Of a stretch of DNA of 64,000 nt, positions 1 through 12,339 are shown piece after piece. The notes below the pieces were generated by a model, which ran no database searches, was not told the origin of the DNA, and saw only the letters and a list, made by a program, of their open reading frames with translations. Origin of the DNA: Perognathus longimembris pacificus (lineage: Eukaryota; Chordata; Mammalia; Rodentia; Heteromyidae); contig NC_063171.1 in assembly GCF_023159225.1 (NCBI RefSeq), positions 37,665,378 to 37,729,377 on the forward strand. The letters are read 5' to 3'. Numbering within the stretch: position 1 is the first letter of the stretch; every line of letters begins with the position of its first letter. The position numbers and the translations under genes are program-made.

Positions 1-575
1 GTGGTGGCTTTGCTGTAATGCAACACCGGCTCAGATACTTGGCAGACTCTTCTGAGTTTTGAATGCATATGTGACACATGTTCAGTTTAACTTGCACTCG
101 TTTCTTAGATAACTCAGGCCTTTCCAGATTCCTCAACTCTTTCCACTAAGTGCCTTATCTGTGAGAGGTGCTGTGTACAACGCATTCAAAATTCAGACCC
201 AGTAAAGACTCCTCAAGTTACATTGCCTTTTACTCTGCCTCAAAACGATGAAAGAACAATATACATTCCTATCAGTTATGTCATCCATAGAAATCCTCTT
301 TTTTTCTCCTGGGTTTCCTCAAATTCAGACTCTTCAAATCAATACAGAAAATACATCTATTACTGCCTTATGAAAGGCAGTGGTGGGCCTTGAGTAGATC
401 CATAATGTCTGGGCTGTGTAAGGAGTATGTGTAATTTGCAAAGGAAATGTCTGCTTTCCCCTTCTCCTAATCCTATGCTATTCCCAGTACAGGGAATTAA
501 AGGCTATTTAATAGAGTGTGTACATTAGTTCAAAAAATTTTGAAGATGAGAATAAAAGGAAATAAGTTCTTTAAA
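1..575. other. Unassigned AT-rich DNA
   Basis: I see no gene, RNA or repeat that I can name here. Confidence 0.5.
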
Positions 576-650
576 ATGCTGTCCTGGGGATTGAACTCAG
601 GGCCTTGTACTTACTAGACAAGCACTCTATCACTGAGCTATGGTGAACTC
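576..650 (-). mobile_element. ID-like SINE fragment
   Basis: Antisense to a tRNA-Ala-derived ID element: the 'ggggattgaactcagggcc' block and the 'acaagcactctatcactgagcta' region (complement of the A-box half) are both present. It is monomeric, diverged and lacks a clear tail, so it is an old insertion. Confidence 0.75.
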
Positions 651-1314
651 TTGAAGACCTTTATCTTTAATCCAACATCAGATGAAAAAATTTTGTGGTG
701 GTATGTTATATGAATGAATTGTCATTTAAATATTAATACACAGATTCAGAATGGTAAAGATGTGTTAATTATTAATTTGTAAGTTCAACACAATGCTATA
801 CTAAATTTCAATAAGATATTTTCTGGAAGTTAGTCAGTCTATTTTAAAATTCTCTTGGAAGAGAAAGTTGAGACTAAGCCATAGGATTAAGGGTTAAGAG
901 GGTTTTTGACCTATGCTCAGCTACTTTAAAATTACAGTCATTAAAAAATTGAGAAGACACAGTAAAGTTACTAACCAACTTGGAAATTTAGTGTCTGAAG
1001 AATGCTGCTGGCTTCATTATATTATGTATTTCTAGTCCAAAACTGAAGGTTGGACTATTTAATGTCATTGGAGTAATTACATACTAACTTGTCAGTTGGA
1101 TTCTCATAGGTCTAGCCCTCCATATACCATATATAGCAACATGTGAATTCATGCCAAATTTTATAAACAAAAGATGAAATTGTCTTTTAGATTGTAGAAA
1201 ATACCAGGAAGCAAAAACATGCTGCAGGATGGGGCGGGGGAAGGACAAAAAAAAAGAAGAGGGGAACATGAATGGAGGGCAGAAGGGTGAGTAAATGCAG
1301 TCCTTATGTTCAAT
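651..1314. other. Unassigned AT-rich DNA
   Basis: No feature that I can name. The small antisense open frame at 1084-1320 has no recognisable domain. Confidence 0.45.
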
Positions 1315-1470
1315 GTGCATTATATAAGATTTGGACTATATAACTTGAAGGTAGAAATGAGGGGGGAAAGGAGAATAATGGGAGGGATGACTTTGGTAAG
1401 GTACATTGTACTCACAACCTGATTTGTGGAATTGAAACCTCTTTGTATAACTACTTAATGAAAATATAGA
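1315..1470 (+). mobile_element. L1 3'UTR-like fragment
   Basis: A G-rich stretch is followed by a block ending in 'ctacttaatg' and an A-rich end. The same order recurs at 22440-22725 and resembles the L1 3'UTR ends elsewhere in the window. No coding part is attached. Confidence 0.5.
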
Positions 1471-1659
1471 AAATATAATCTGAGTAGGGGCAGGAAGTTC
1501 TAAAGCAAGACACAAACCCCAGACCTTGATGCAAGGTCTCTTACATGCATATCATCGTAGATACAAATAAGATGTAAAAGTAAGTTATAGATGGGAGAAT
1601 TTTTATTTACAACACATATACTAAGGTGTTAAAGTTGATCCTAAGCAAACTATGCAACA

Positions 1660-2335
1660 AGTAGACACACAAAGGAAAACAATTCAATAGAAAAATGGGC
1701 AAACAATATGAATAGGACTTCTTAGAAAAAATACAGTTGTCTAATAAATACCTGAAAACATGATTAACTGTATTTGGAACTTAATAAACATAAATTGGTT
1801 GTTAAAAAGCAACAAAGTGACCTATCAAGTTGTGCAAAATTAAAACGCTGGATAATATTCAGTGTTGGCAAGTGTTTGGGGACATAGGTATCTTCATATA
1901 TTATGAGTGAGAATGTAAATCTGGGAAGGTGTATTTTTTGAGAGAATTTGGCAGGATGTATTAAAATTAAAAATAGAAATACCAGAGGTGTTACTTCCAC
2001 AAACAGTGCTGTAGATCTGTTCACACAGGAGCCCACGATTCATGCACAGTTGTGTATGTCACGTCATCTTTTACCGTAGTGAGAAATTGAAAACCACCCA
2101 AATATCCATCAATAGTGAACTGGTGAAATAAATAAAGCTTTGTCATTCTTTGTAATAACACATTACAGTTAAACAGATTAAGGTAAATTTATATGAACCA
2201 ATGTGGAACAATACTCAAGATATATTGTTGAAATACAAAGAAATATTACAGTGTTATCACTTTGGTGTAAAATAAAAAATGCCTACAGTGATGTATGCAT
2301 ATATGTTACATTTTATGCATGTTTTAATGTATAGT
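1660..2335 (+). mobile_element. Ancient L1 ORF2 3' fragment
   Basis: The order of blocks follows the last part of L1 ORF2: 'caatagaaaaatgggcaaac', a 'gagtgagaatgtaaatctgg' block, then 'ccaaatatccatcaatagtg'. It is too diverged to hold an open frame. I place it in an old mammalian L1 by block order only. Confidence 0.65.
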
Positions 2336-2339
2336 GAAG

Positions 2340-2545
2340 GAAATGAAGAGCTATTTCTTGTGTGGCTTTGTGACCTCAGGCAAGATGTGTAACCATCTTA
2401 CTATTTTATTTTTTATGGAAAGTAGAGACAGTAATTAAACATATGCCTTACATTTGCAGGATGTGAAGATTAAGTAAACAGCCATTTTCAGTGATTTGAA
2501 TAAAGCCTGGCACACAGTAGGCACTTGGTTAAGCAATATTGAATT
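2340..2545 (+). mobile_element. MIR SINE
   Basis: It shows the MIR core order: 'gtggctttgtgacctcaggcaag', then a diverged centre, then 'gcctggcacacagtaggcac' (a MIR/L2-type 3' end). It is an ancient, diverged copy. Confidence 0.75.
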
Positions 2546-3044
2546 TAGAAAATTATTATTTCTAATAATCACTATTATTAAGAGTAAAGAATAATGAATA
2601 AGGAAACATAGGGAGGAATGCAATTGTTTATATTATATACTTGATCTTCTTACAATATTGTGTGCTTATCCATTGAATCCTTAAATAAATAAATTTGAAG
2701 GTTATCCTTAGAAGATCACTTAGAAGGTGATGGTGGAAAGACAGGGACAGGATAACACAGTTCTGAGCTAGCGCAGTGGCATTAGGAACGGAAGGAAGTG
2801 CTATGTTTGGTCCTGATTATGGAAATCCAAAAGGGAGAAAATGTAGCCCGCTGTCAGCTCTGGCATTTGAGTGACTTGAAAGATTCTGGAGAGAAGTAGG
2901 AGGATCAAGAGACACCACTGGGGATGTAGCATTTTGGAGCAGAAGGGCATTAGTGCTGTGTAGGTCAGGAGCCTGTAACAGAAGAATATAGAATGAATAG
3001 CTTGAATACTAGGCATTTACTTTTCAGAGTTTTGGAGGTTGCAA
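2546..3044. other. Unassigned DNA
   Basis: Purine-rich sequence from about 2735 may be decayed L2 antisense, but I cannot anchor it. Otherwise I see nothing. Confidence 0.4.
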
Positions 3045-3290
3045 TCAAGGTACTGGCTAATTGATTTTCTGGGGTGGACCTTCTTCCTGTTTGGGAATGG
3101 CTACCTTTTTACTGTGTCCTCTCAGAATGGGGAAAGATTGTCTCCTTTGGGACTCTTCTTACAAAGATTTCTGCAGGCTCTGCTCTCATGACCTAATTAC
3201 AACCCAAACACAATCACATTGGGGATTAGGGCTTCATCATATGAATTTAGGGAGGACATAAACATTCAAGCCGTAATAATTGGTTTTGTT
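3045..3290 (+). repeat. Ancient interspersed repeat, family not assigned
   Basis: It contains 'tcatgacctaattacaaccc', 'acattggggattagg' and 'acataaacattcaagcc'. These belong to a repeat common in eutherian genomes whose name I cannot give with confidence. A second, longer copy of the same family lies at 33405-33850. Confidence 0.55.
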
Positions 3291-3504
3291 TTAAATTACA
3301 TAGAGTTGACAGAGTTTAAATCACCTAGCAGGAAATATTCAGTTGACTCTGTGAAAACAAGCTCTGGAGAAAGGTGTATATTCTGCTTAGGCCTCATATT
3401 AAGACTTCTTGTCTAACATTCCATTGTAAGAAATCAGAATTGTGGTATTTGGGAGTGATCTATAGCTAAAGAAGATGGAGACTTGTTCCAGTAGTGTTGC
3501 TTGA

Positions 3505-4600
3505 TCATCCATTTTTAAAGTAAACATATATTGAACAAGCACCATGTGTGCCCCGCACTGCTCTGACTCTTAAGGGTGGAAAGAAATCTAGTCGCTCACC
3601 TTCTGGTAGGCGACAGACATGCACACATTAATTGCAACACAGTGTGCTCAGGGCTCCCTTGGCCATATGCACAGAGTGCGGGAATGATACGAAGATGGGT
3701 GTGAGCCAGTCTGCTGCTTGGGGTTGTGGTAGGCAACAAGGAAGAGAGAAGAGAAAATGAGGTGACTGAGTTGAGCCTTCAAGGACAAAGAACAGTTGAT
3801 CTTTTGGTCCAATGTGGAGTGAGGAAAAGAGAAGAACACTCTAGAAGGAAGGAAAATATTATTGCATACAAAAGCATGGAGATATGAAACTAGAATCTTT
3901 TCCCTTCCTCAGGTTAAAAAAAATTGTAGGGGCTGGGGATATGGCCTAGTGGCAAGGGTGCTTGCCTCATATACATGAATGAGGCCCTGGGTTCAATTCC
4001 CCAGCACCACATATACAGAAAATGGCCAGAAGTGGCGCTGTGGCTCAAGTGGCAGAGTGCTAGCCTTGAGCAAAAAGAAGCCAGGGACAGTGCTCAGGCC
4101 CTGAGTCCAAGCCCAGGACTGGCCAAAAAAAAAAAAAAAAAAAAAATTGTCAACTGCCATTCAGGAGATGAGGTGAAGTCAGGGACACCAGTAAATACAG
4201 TTGAAAAGATGGACAAAAACAATATCATTCATGGCCTGTAGGCTCATTTCTAGGCCAAAGATCAAGAAGAATCACAATCACTCTCTTGGTGATGTGGCAG
4301 CTGGGCTGGTTGCTAAGTGAGGGGTTAGTAAAATATTTAAATAGCACTGGCTTTTGAGCGTGAACTATCCCAACTAGGCCAAAAGCCATGGGAAGGGAAA
4401 GTGAGGAAACGATTTGAGCACATTTTAAAGAAGTACAGTGGATAGACCAGAGTAGCTGATTAAACTTGGAGGATAAGAACAAGGAGAGGAATCTTGTCAA
4501 AATCCAGTAACTAGAGGGCCAGTTTTGTCTCCCCAGTACTAAATTTGTCAAATCAACCTCCTTTTCAGTTTTGATTGTAGCTGGTCTGGCTATTGAGATC
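3505..4600 (-). mobile_element. L2 (CR1-type LINE) fragment, split by a SINE
   Basis: Antisense L2 blocks occur in the expected order: an 'aagcaccatgtgtgcc' end, 'gaggtgactgagttgagcctt', the region around the 'ggcctgtagg' block at 4232-4241, and 'tttgagcacattttaaag'. A younger IDL-Geo SINE interrupts it at 3928-4138. The 126-residue antisense open frame at 4225-4605 falls inside it and is not a gene. Confidence 0.6.
3928..4138 (+). mobile_element. IDL-Geo dimeric SINE
   Basis: The left monomer begins with 'gggctggggatatggcctag' and carries tRNA-like A and B box regions. The right monomer runs from 'ggccagaagtggcgctgtgg' to the poly(A) tail. It is flanked by an A-rich target duplication ending in 'aaaattgt' (ends at 3927 and 4150). 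It carries the 'gagcaaaaagaagcc' form of the right monomer. Confidence 0.93.
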
Positions 4601-4621
4601 TCCATTATAACTTTTTGTTGT

Positions 4622-4895
4622 TCTTTTTGTATGGGTCCTAGGGCTCAAACTCAGGGCCTGGTTGCTGTCCCTGAGCTTTACCGCCCCCCCCCCCCCCCCC
4701 CGCCCCGAAAGCTAGTGTCTACCACTTGAGCCACAGCTCCATTTCCAGTCTTTTGGTTGTTATTGTTGTGTTTGGTGGTTCATTGGAGCCTTATGGACTT
4801 TCCTTCCCAGGCTGCTTTCAAACCACGTGATCCTCACTCAGATCTCGGCCTCCTGAGTAGCTAGTATTACAGTCACGAGCCACTGGTTGCCTGCT
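4622..4895 (-). mobile_element. B1-ID dimeric SINE with poly-C insertion
   Basis: The antisense ID-like monomer ('ctcaaactcagggcctgg', 'ctaccacttgagccacagct') precedes an antisense 7SL/B1-like monomer ('tcggcctcctgagtagctag'). A run of 18 C at 4684-4701 interrupts the ID part. The architecture matches B1-dID/B4-type composites. Confidence 0.85.
4684..4701. repeat. Poly-C tract
   Basis: Eighteen consecutive C inside the SINE. Such runs are length-unstable and error-prone in assembly. Confidence 0.95.
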
Positions 4896-4914
4896 ATAAC
4901 TTCCTTTCTTTGAC

Positions 4915-5345
4915 TACTCCAAAATCTCCCAGGCTGTGCTCTCTTGAAGTCATCCAACCAACACACAGCAGCTGGAGTGCTCTATCTAAAATACAAATAA
5001 GATTATCCTTCTCCCTCACTTAAAGCCCTGTGCTACCTCTGCTTCTTCTTTAGGATTAAAATCTTTAGCATGTCACAGGAAGAGCTTCATTATCTGATCT
5101 TTACAGCCACTTACTCTGTCACTTCCTGCCTTTGGACTTCGGCAGCATATCCACACTCAGAGGTTCTTACCAACTGGTTTTTGACTATAGTTTTCTTATG
5201 TGGTCCTCTCTTCCTAGATTGCCTTTCTTCTTCAGTCCTTCCCTCTCCTCACCATACAACACACATGTGCCCAAACTCTTTTTCCCAACTCCATCCTTAT
5301 TTTGAAGTGGACTTCCCCACCCCCCACCACAAGTTATCAGTTGTT
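4915..5345 (+). mobile_element. L2 LINE 3' fragment
   Basis: Sense L2 order: 'aaatacaaataagattatcc', 'cttaaagccctgtgctacct', 'aggattaaaatctttagcat', then 'gatctttacagccacttac'. The 104-residue open frame at 5070-5384 is translated L2 sequence. Confidence 0.65.
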
Positions 5346-6317
5346 GTTACTTCAAATCTGTATTTAGGGTTGCAGTTCCACTGAAATCATAGAACTCTGG
5401 CTAGATTATCTGCCTCCCCCACCTTTCATTTTTGTAGTGTGCTGAATGGTTTGTAGAGTTAAACAATTTTGTTTTATGATTTTTTTTTCTGTTTCTGGTG
5501 GCAACTTTAACAAGGGGAGATGTGATAACATTATGATCTGTTATCAATGCCTAGTATATATCTTGGTCAATAGTAGGCATTTATAGGGTTGGGTTGTGAG
5601 AATAAATAACTTGATAATTATTAGGTGGATGGTGCTACCATTTACTAAGTTAGTGGGCTATGAAGAGCAGGTATGTGGGGAAATGTAAGCTCAGTGTTGT
5701 TCTGTTTGCTTTTGAAATGCCAGTGAGTTATGTAGAGATGGTAGTCTAGGGGAAGCTGAGGTAGATTTCAGGTGCCATGTCTAGTTTTAGGGTATGGGCA
5801 CTGATACTTTCAGCTCTCAGTTGATAGCTTGTATAATGAGCCATTTAAGATTATGCAGGAGAACATAAGAGGAGACCTTAGGCACACTCTAGGGCAGTGT
5901 TTCTGGCCACAAGTCACATCACAAAATTTGTGCTTTTTCAGTATTTCCTGGGACATACTTGCTGCTTGGGCACTGAATGTCATCCAGTGGAACACGAGCT
6001 ACAGGCTCTGTTCCCAGGTATGAGATGATAAGAGCTTCCAGAGGAAGGGACTGACTGACGAAGTTGTCAGGTTGTGTGTCCTTGAAGAAGATGGTGGGAT
6101 CCCCGACTATCTCCTTCCACTTTTGCTTCTAGGCTCATGATGATAAGCAGTTTTGCTCCCTACCATTGCTGCCCACCAAAGGTCTAAAGCAACAGGTCTG
6201 TCTGATCTTGGTTTAGAAGCTCTAAAACTAGGAGCCAAAAACACATCATTTTTTCCTTATAAATGAATTACCTCAGATATTTTGTTCTAGTGAGTGAATG
6301 CAGAATAACACCCATGC
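5346..6317. other. Unassigned DNA
   Basis: No convincing gene or repeat. Two short overlapping open frames on opposite strands (5810-6023) carry no domain. Confidence 0.4.
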
Positions 6318-6324
6318 TCACACA

Positions 6325-6372
<48 letters not shown>
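6318..6372. repeat. (CA)n microsatellite
   Basis: About 27 CA units with one 'ta' interruption near its 5' end. Confidence 0.97.
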
Positions 6373-6373
<1 letters not shown>

Positions 6374-7049
6374 CTATGTCTACCAGAAACAGAAATCTCA
6401 GGGGAAGAAAAGCACATGGTGTTATCAGAAGGTGAGCCCCTCTGTTATGCTCCTTTTGTCCTGTCCTTTTCTCTTCAATGAATACAGTTAACAATCTGCT
6501 AACACTATGACTTCCAGCACAGCTCTTCGGAAAACCAATAGTTAAGCAGGAAGTTGGAAGAGCTACTGAAAAAGACCAAAAAAGAGAAGCAGCTGAGAAA
6601 TAGAAATTCAGGAAGACAAAAGCAAGCAGGTGTTACAGAAACCAGAGCAGTGAGCATTTTTAAGAATGAAGCTGTGGTCACAAGTGGGTCATGCTATAGG
6701 TAGCTGAAAGAGGACTGTTGGATTGACCTATTAGGAAAGCATTAGTAACTGGAGTGAGGACACTCTAGCAGTAGCTAAAGCTGAAGTCAACAGAAGAGCA
6801 AGTGAGGGTAAGAAGAATCCTGAGGGTAAAACCCAGACTGTCAGATACTAATTGGGTAAAGATTTGTCTATCCTTTACCACATTTGTTCCTTCGAATGAC
6901 CTTCGTTCTACCGTAGATTAGTGCTGTGTGGATCTGGAAAATCAAGTGAGCAATCTGAGTGTCAGTGAGGGTAAATTAGGTGCCCAACAGCATCCTGCAG
7001 GACCTGGGACTCCAACCCTGCTCATCCTAACTTAAAAGTTCATAGTTTT
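6373..7049. other. Unassigned DNA
   Basis: I see no feature here. Confidence 0.45.
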
Positions 7050-7160
7050 CCAACTAGGCTGTAACATTTACTGTGTTTTTGTAATATTGGATAAGTAATT
7101 TAATTTCTGTGGGCCTGAGTTTACTAATCTGTGTAATTACAGATGGAAAGCATTGACAAA
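7050..7160 (+). mobile_element. MIR-like fragment
   Basis: The blocks 'ggataagtaatttaatttct' and 'gggcctgagtttactaatct' match the MIR central order (a 'gcaagtca..cctgagtttcctcatct'-type pattern). Confidence 0.6.
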
Positions 7161-7544
7161 AATTATAGACTAGAGAACTGTGAGAAAAAAAGAGCAAACA
7201 TCCAGCCACTTAGCATTTTCAATTTAATCTGCAAACTAGTTTGTCTAACATTTATAAAAGTAATAATGTACGTTAAAAATTAAGCTGATGCACAAGGTTA
7301 AAAGAGACTTAATTATTTTAAACTCTTTTTTCCCCTCCATTTTGAGCTTTCTGTGCTTCCAGGAAGAGAGAGGTATTCAATCCTTTTAATTTTCTGGTTC
7401 ATCAGTTAAGATGAACATAAAGTATTTCACTCATCCTTCCCCCCCCTTCTCCCTATTCTTTGTTTTGAGTATCTTGGGGATTGAGGAGTAATTCAGTGAC
7501 CCTGTGTTCAAATAAAAAGAGCACTAAATGAGGAGAAGCTGGGG

Positions 7545-7640
7545 CTGAGGATGGGTTTACAAATGGCTAGCTGACTGATTGTTAGCAAGTTGCTTCTTTG
7601 GTCTGGACATCAGTTTCTTCCATTTTAGCTTAAGGGAATT
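7545..7640 (+). mobile_element. MIR-like fragment
   Basis: 'gttagcaagttgcttctttgg' followed by 'catcagtttcttcc' is the MIR core pattern in a decayed form. Confidence 0.5.
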
Positions 7641-8779
7641 GGGACGAGAATAGACTATTGAAGAAGAGGCCATACAGAGATCACTTACCTGCTACCACTT
7701 GTTCTAAGCACCAAAACGTTTCACTCCACTGTGTGGCTTTTCCCAGGCCTGCCTGGCTCCCCCTGTCTTATCTGCAGGGTGCCACTCTCCAGGTGCAAAA
7801 CTAAGAGCACAGAATTTAGTGAGAAACCTTTGAGAACCGTGCTTCCTTGGCAGAAGTTATAATGGAGGTAATGGAAACCTCTCAGCAGGTACCCCCTGTG
7901 GCTGGCCCCAGCCCAACCACTCAGGAGCAGAGCACCTTTTGGTAAACTACTTACTAAACCCTTAACCAGAATATTTTTTCTGTAGAGGGAGGACCATGAT
8001 ACTACTCATCTCACTATCTAGGATAATTCTGGAAATACAATTACATTAAAGAATTCAGAATGCTCTTTATCATGGCTATTACTACTATTAATACTGTGCC
8101 TTAGGACCATAGACAGGCAACATGGAAAAAGGACCTTGAAAATTCACCTCTCTCTTTTTAAAAGAGGAGCTGAGGGAGAACTGGCTTACTACAGGCAGGA
8201 TTCACCTCTTCCTGTCTCTGTCTTTAGTCCTGAGACTGAATGCTCTTTAGGAACATTGTTTTAAGGGCTGTCCCTGTGTAGGTAGTAACTAACTATCATG
8301 TAAGGATAAACCAGGTATAAACCCTGCTGTGATTTGTCAGCCATAACCTTCCTGTGTTAGGGCAACTTTAGTCTCAGGTATTGAAACAGCTATCTCAATG
8401 TACTTTTCCTTTGTAATTAAGCAGATAGGAAAATAAAAAAGCAACACTTTTCTTCTCTTATCACAGTGAGTCTACTCCTCTCTGTTCTCAAGGCTGCTTC
8501 TAGGAAGAATGTAACTTGGGACAGGAGTAGGCAAGGATGGAAACCCCAGTTTATTCTTACTATTGGGCACCACCAATGAACTTGATTCTCTTGGTCTAGG
8601 ACTGTAGATTACTGACTCTTTAAGGAAAGGCTAACCTCTGGCTGACATTCTCTGGCCCTTTAAGGAGCCAGATCCATAGTGATGGTGAAGCTTAAGGAGC
8701 CTGGTTGCTAGTCTATCCCTGTGGTAACTCAATGCCAGGGGGATTAGCAAGGCTGTGTTCAGGGCCTCCCAGTTTTAAA
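7641..8779. other. Unassigned DNA
   Basis: No gene, RNA or repeat that I can support. Confidence 0.45.
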
Positions 8780-9340
8780 GCCTGTGGCAGGCACAGAGAG
8801 TCACCTAATCAAGAAGCAAAACAGACATAAGTGTGTTACAGAGCCAGACAGAGTCCAGAGCATCAGGAGGTGAACATGAAGAAAGGAAAAGCCAGCCAGC
8901 CCCTCAGAAATGTGGTACTGTACAGACTGGGTAGAAGCAGGCTCCAAAGAACCAGGACTACAAACGGAGGGTATAAGGAGAGGAGGAGACTCAAAGTGAC
9001 AGGATGGTGGTAGAATAAAATATTGAGGATGGAGTTCAGAGGAAGAAAAAGGGCCTGATGATGAAGGGCCTAAGAAGCAGAGAGTATGGAGAAAGGGACT
9101 GGAGGCCTGGAAGCTCAGTAGAACCTTCAGGATGATAGCTAATGTAGGGAGACAGAGGAATTTAAAAAAAGGACAATGGGCTGAGCCTGGGGTAGACCAC
9201 AAACAGTGAGTTTGGAAGAGTGTGTAGAGTTGGGCCCATGAGGACAGAGGGGGATGGGACTAAGAAAACAAATAGACAACCCTATAGACAGTGACTAGAC
9301 AATGAAATAATTAGGGAATGCCAAAAGCAGAATGTGGGGA
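8780..9340. other. Purine-rich stretch, possibly decayed L2 antisense
   Basis: The plus strand is strongly A+G rich with phrases such as 'gaagggcctaagaagcag' that resemble antisense L2. This purine bias explains the 133-residue minus-strand open frame at 8801-9202, which has no recognisable domain. Confidence 0.3.
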
Positions 9341-9367
9341 AAGGTGAGAAGAATCCGAATTAAGAGA

Positions 9368-9577
9368 GCCAGGTGCTGGTGGCTCACACCTATAATCCCA
9401 GCTACTTAGGGGGCTGAGACCTGAGGATTGCAGGAAAGTCCACCAGACTCCTATCTTCAATTAACCACTAGAAAACTGGAAGTGGCACTGTAGCTCAAAG
9501 CAATGGAGTGCTATCCTTGGGCAAAAAGAGCTCAGAGACAGTGCCCAGGCTCTGAGTTCAAGCCCCACAACTGGCAG
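9368..9577 (+). mobile_element. B1-ID dimeric SINE
   Basis: A 7SL/B1-like monomer ('ggtggctcacacctataatc', 'ccagctacttagggggctga') is followed by the ID/Geo-like monomer ('gagtgctatccttgggcaaa', 'gttcaagccccacaactgg'). The A-rich tail has been replaced by the GA-rich microsatellite. Confidence 0.9.
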
Positions 9578-9609
9578 GGAGAGAGAGAGAAAGAGAGAGA
9601 GACAGAGAC

Positions 9610-9642
<33 letters not shown>

Positions 9643-9672
9643 CAGAGAGAGCCACAGAGAGAGACAGAGAGA
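9578..9672. repeat. (GA/GACA)n microsatellite
   Basis: Imperfect GAGA and GACAGA units that grew from the SINE tail. Confidence 0.95.
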
Positions 9673-11152
9673 ATGATTAAAACAAGAAGTGACTAAGGGC
9701 TATGAATTCCAAGGAAGAAGGAAACATTGATGGGAACTGAAAGAAACTATAAGAACTGAGGATCTGAACACATGAAGATGGAGGAGTGAGGTTAGACACA
9801 GGTACAGAGTGCCTTCATCCTACCTGAAGATGATAGAGGGGTTGAACCAGAGACTGTGCACTAGCAGTTCACTCATTTGTTGGAGGCTCTGAGTGAGACC
9901 TGAGAATGTTTCCTCCCAAATTCTTAGAAGGATTTGGTGGAACATTACAGCCACCACCCCATTTATTGAACACTGCTAGCTTCCTTCTCCTTCTGAATCA
10001 AAAAGAAACTTCGTAACTTTGGAGACATTTTCTCTATGATTGATTTGCTTGACTGTTTCCTGGAGAAGACTGGCAGAGGTAGGAGAAAGCTACTAAACCA
10101 AGGAGATTCTCTCTCTAGATTCTTCACCCCTCAGACTCTTTTAGGGGAATGAGCTTTCCTGTATTAAGATAAGTGGGTTCTGGGGCTACTTTGGGGCAGG
10201 GTGGAAGGCCTGTATAACTCAGTTGGATTGGGCTAGACCTTAGAGTGGGTTTTGAAAGTTGAATTTATTGAAGGCAAAATGTCCCTTTATTTATCCTCCT
10301 TTGGTTTGATGATCAGGTTTAATCATTCCCTGTATTTTCTCATCTCTTCTGTGGAGGATAGGAAAGGATAGAGGGAAGGGATGGATTGTCAGTCAAGCTC
10401 AAGGGGAAAGGAGGGAATTAGGAGGCTTTGGGAATGTAAAAAATTCCTGGCGATGGGTTAAAGTGCTTGAGAGGAACAGATGAGTGAGCATGGGACAGGA
10501 TTTCACAAGGACCAAGTGTCTGGTAAAGGATGGAAGGGTCTCTATGTTGTTAGGGTGTCCATTTTACCCTCTGTAAAGAGTAGCAAGTATGAGCTGAACA
10601 ACTGTGCATTCTGCAGGGTGTAAAGACTGATGCTGCAAAACAAAACAAAAACAAAAAACTTTTCTCCGCCTTCTCAGGATCACAGGAACAATGATGTGGG
10701 CTCCCTCCTAGGGGCGAGAGTATGAAGGCACTGGCGGTGACACAGAAACTACTTGCTAGATATTGTGTATGCCCTAATAGTCACATCAGCTTAAGGCATT
10801 AGAGGGACTGGAGATGACATACAGAGTCCAAGAGCTGAGCTCTGCAAATGCCTAATGCACTGTTTTACTCAAGTAACATCCATTAGCATTTAATATACAT
10901 GGAGTAGTTGATAGAGGTGCCTTTAGGAAAGCTGTGAGACCACCACAGGCTGTGCAACTTAATTGTGTTGGTTCCTGAACCAAAAGGAAAATGATTTCTT
11001 TTTGGCATTTATCATACGTATCCCAGCAACACTTTATGAATGAAATAATGTATGAGCATCACCAGCTTGTCTGTAGGGTCACAGAGTGCTATCCAATTAG
11101 AGGCATGAGTAATGTTTGAGTCATAGATCTTTGGGGAATTGAATCAGCACAC
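9673..11152. other. Unassigned DNA
   Basis: Purine-rich to about 9850, then mixed composition. No gene or repeat that I can anchor. Confidence 0.4.
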
Positions 11153-11167
11153 TTTTTTTTTTTTTTT
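11153..11167. repeat. Poly-T run
   Basis: Fifteen T, possibly the tail of an antisense retroposon. No body is recognisable beside it. Confidence 0.8.
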
Positions 11168-11639
11168 GGAAAAGAGAATATACTGATCTTCTTAAGGGTT
11201 TCCATAAACTCCAATATCATGTACCTAGTTTAAAGGAAGGAATAGAAGTAGTCTTCAATCATTTTGAGTGGCTTAACCTTATTATCCAGTTAAAGCTTTA
11301 TTTGATTGTTTCTCTCCTTAGTTTTAAGTTGAAGCCTGGTTTAAGAGACATTATTTATACTCTCAAGAAGTGGATCTGATTTATGAGTGATAAAAGAAAA
11401 CAAGAGATGTTAGACAGACAGCCCAGAATATTTTTGCTAATATAGATAGATGATCAGGAATCCTAAAAGGACTTATTGACAGCGAGAATGATTTGCTAGA
11501 AGAGAGAGATTTGGGTGGGGTACTGAGGAAGAGGTTAAAGGAAGGCTCTTCCAAGGGAACAGTCACTCAAACAATGGAGTTGAGAATTACAGCTTATAGA
11601 ATAGACAAAGGAAGGGGCACAAGTGCTTTTCGTCATGAA
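11168..11639. other. Unassigned DNA, possibly decayed L2
   Basis: The stretch at 11340-11600 has weak antisense L2 character ('ggctcttccaagggaacagt'). Nothing firm. Confidence 0.3.
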
Positions 11640-11770
11640 ATCTCAGTTTATCTTTACCAATAGGATATTATTGCCTTGCATGAGTAATGAGGAAATGGAA
11701 GACTAGAGAAGCAAATTTTCTCAGTGTCTCAGAGCACATAAGCTGCACAGCTTGCTACGGAAGCTTGATC
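11640..11770 (-). mobile_element. MIR-like fragment
   Basis: 'aatgaggaaatggaagactagag', followed by the complement of the MIR splice-like block, gives a decayed antisense MIR pattern. Confidence 0.4.
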
Positions 11771-12339
11771 TTTCTTTGTGCTTCCAGAGTTATGGTCTTT
11801 GTGTGGACTTGGCAACTTGACACCGTATTTGTTGGACAATAAATTGAGTGTCCTTCTTCTCCCTTATGCATAGTTCAGAGAATTCCTCCTTTGGAATTTA
11901 CCCACAGGATCTTTGAGGGCGGGACCATGCCATTATTTACCCTGAGTCATTGTGACCCCAGCACCCAGTGAACACATTGCAGTCATTAAACACAGCTCCT
12001 GCAGGGAGATGGAGAGCCAAGACTCCACCTTCCAGGTCTGCAGAAGTAGGAGACTGATAGATTTCTAGGCTGTGGGATCCTATCTTTGTGAAGATCAGAG
12101 ATTGTGGGGTATATGTGGTGGCAGTGGTGGTGTCAAAGGGAATGCCATGCTCAGAGGAGATATCCCCAAGTCCTGGCCTTGCCCTAGTGGCTCCTTGCTG
12201 CCCTGTGGAGTTGTTTTCCTTTATAGACACATGGCCTCTTGGCCTGTACCTTAACCAGAATTGTGTTGGGAGTTACTGAAACTAATGTAGTCTCTAGCTG
12301 GAAGTCAGCCTGGCATTTGTGGGTCAGATACATTGTTTT
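11771..12339. other. Unassigned DNA
   Basis: No feature supported. Short open frames on both strands near 12.0-12.3 kb look like chance. Confidence 0.4.

Noticed and set aside
5133..5152. 'acttcggcagcatat', resembling the start of U6 snRNA
   Set aside because: Only about 14 nt agree, the rest of U6 is absent, and the position falls inside an L2 fragment.
8801..9202. A 133-residue minus-strand frame
   Set aside because: It is explained by strong purine bias of the plus strand, which removes stop codons on the minus strand. No domain is seen.
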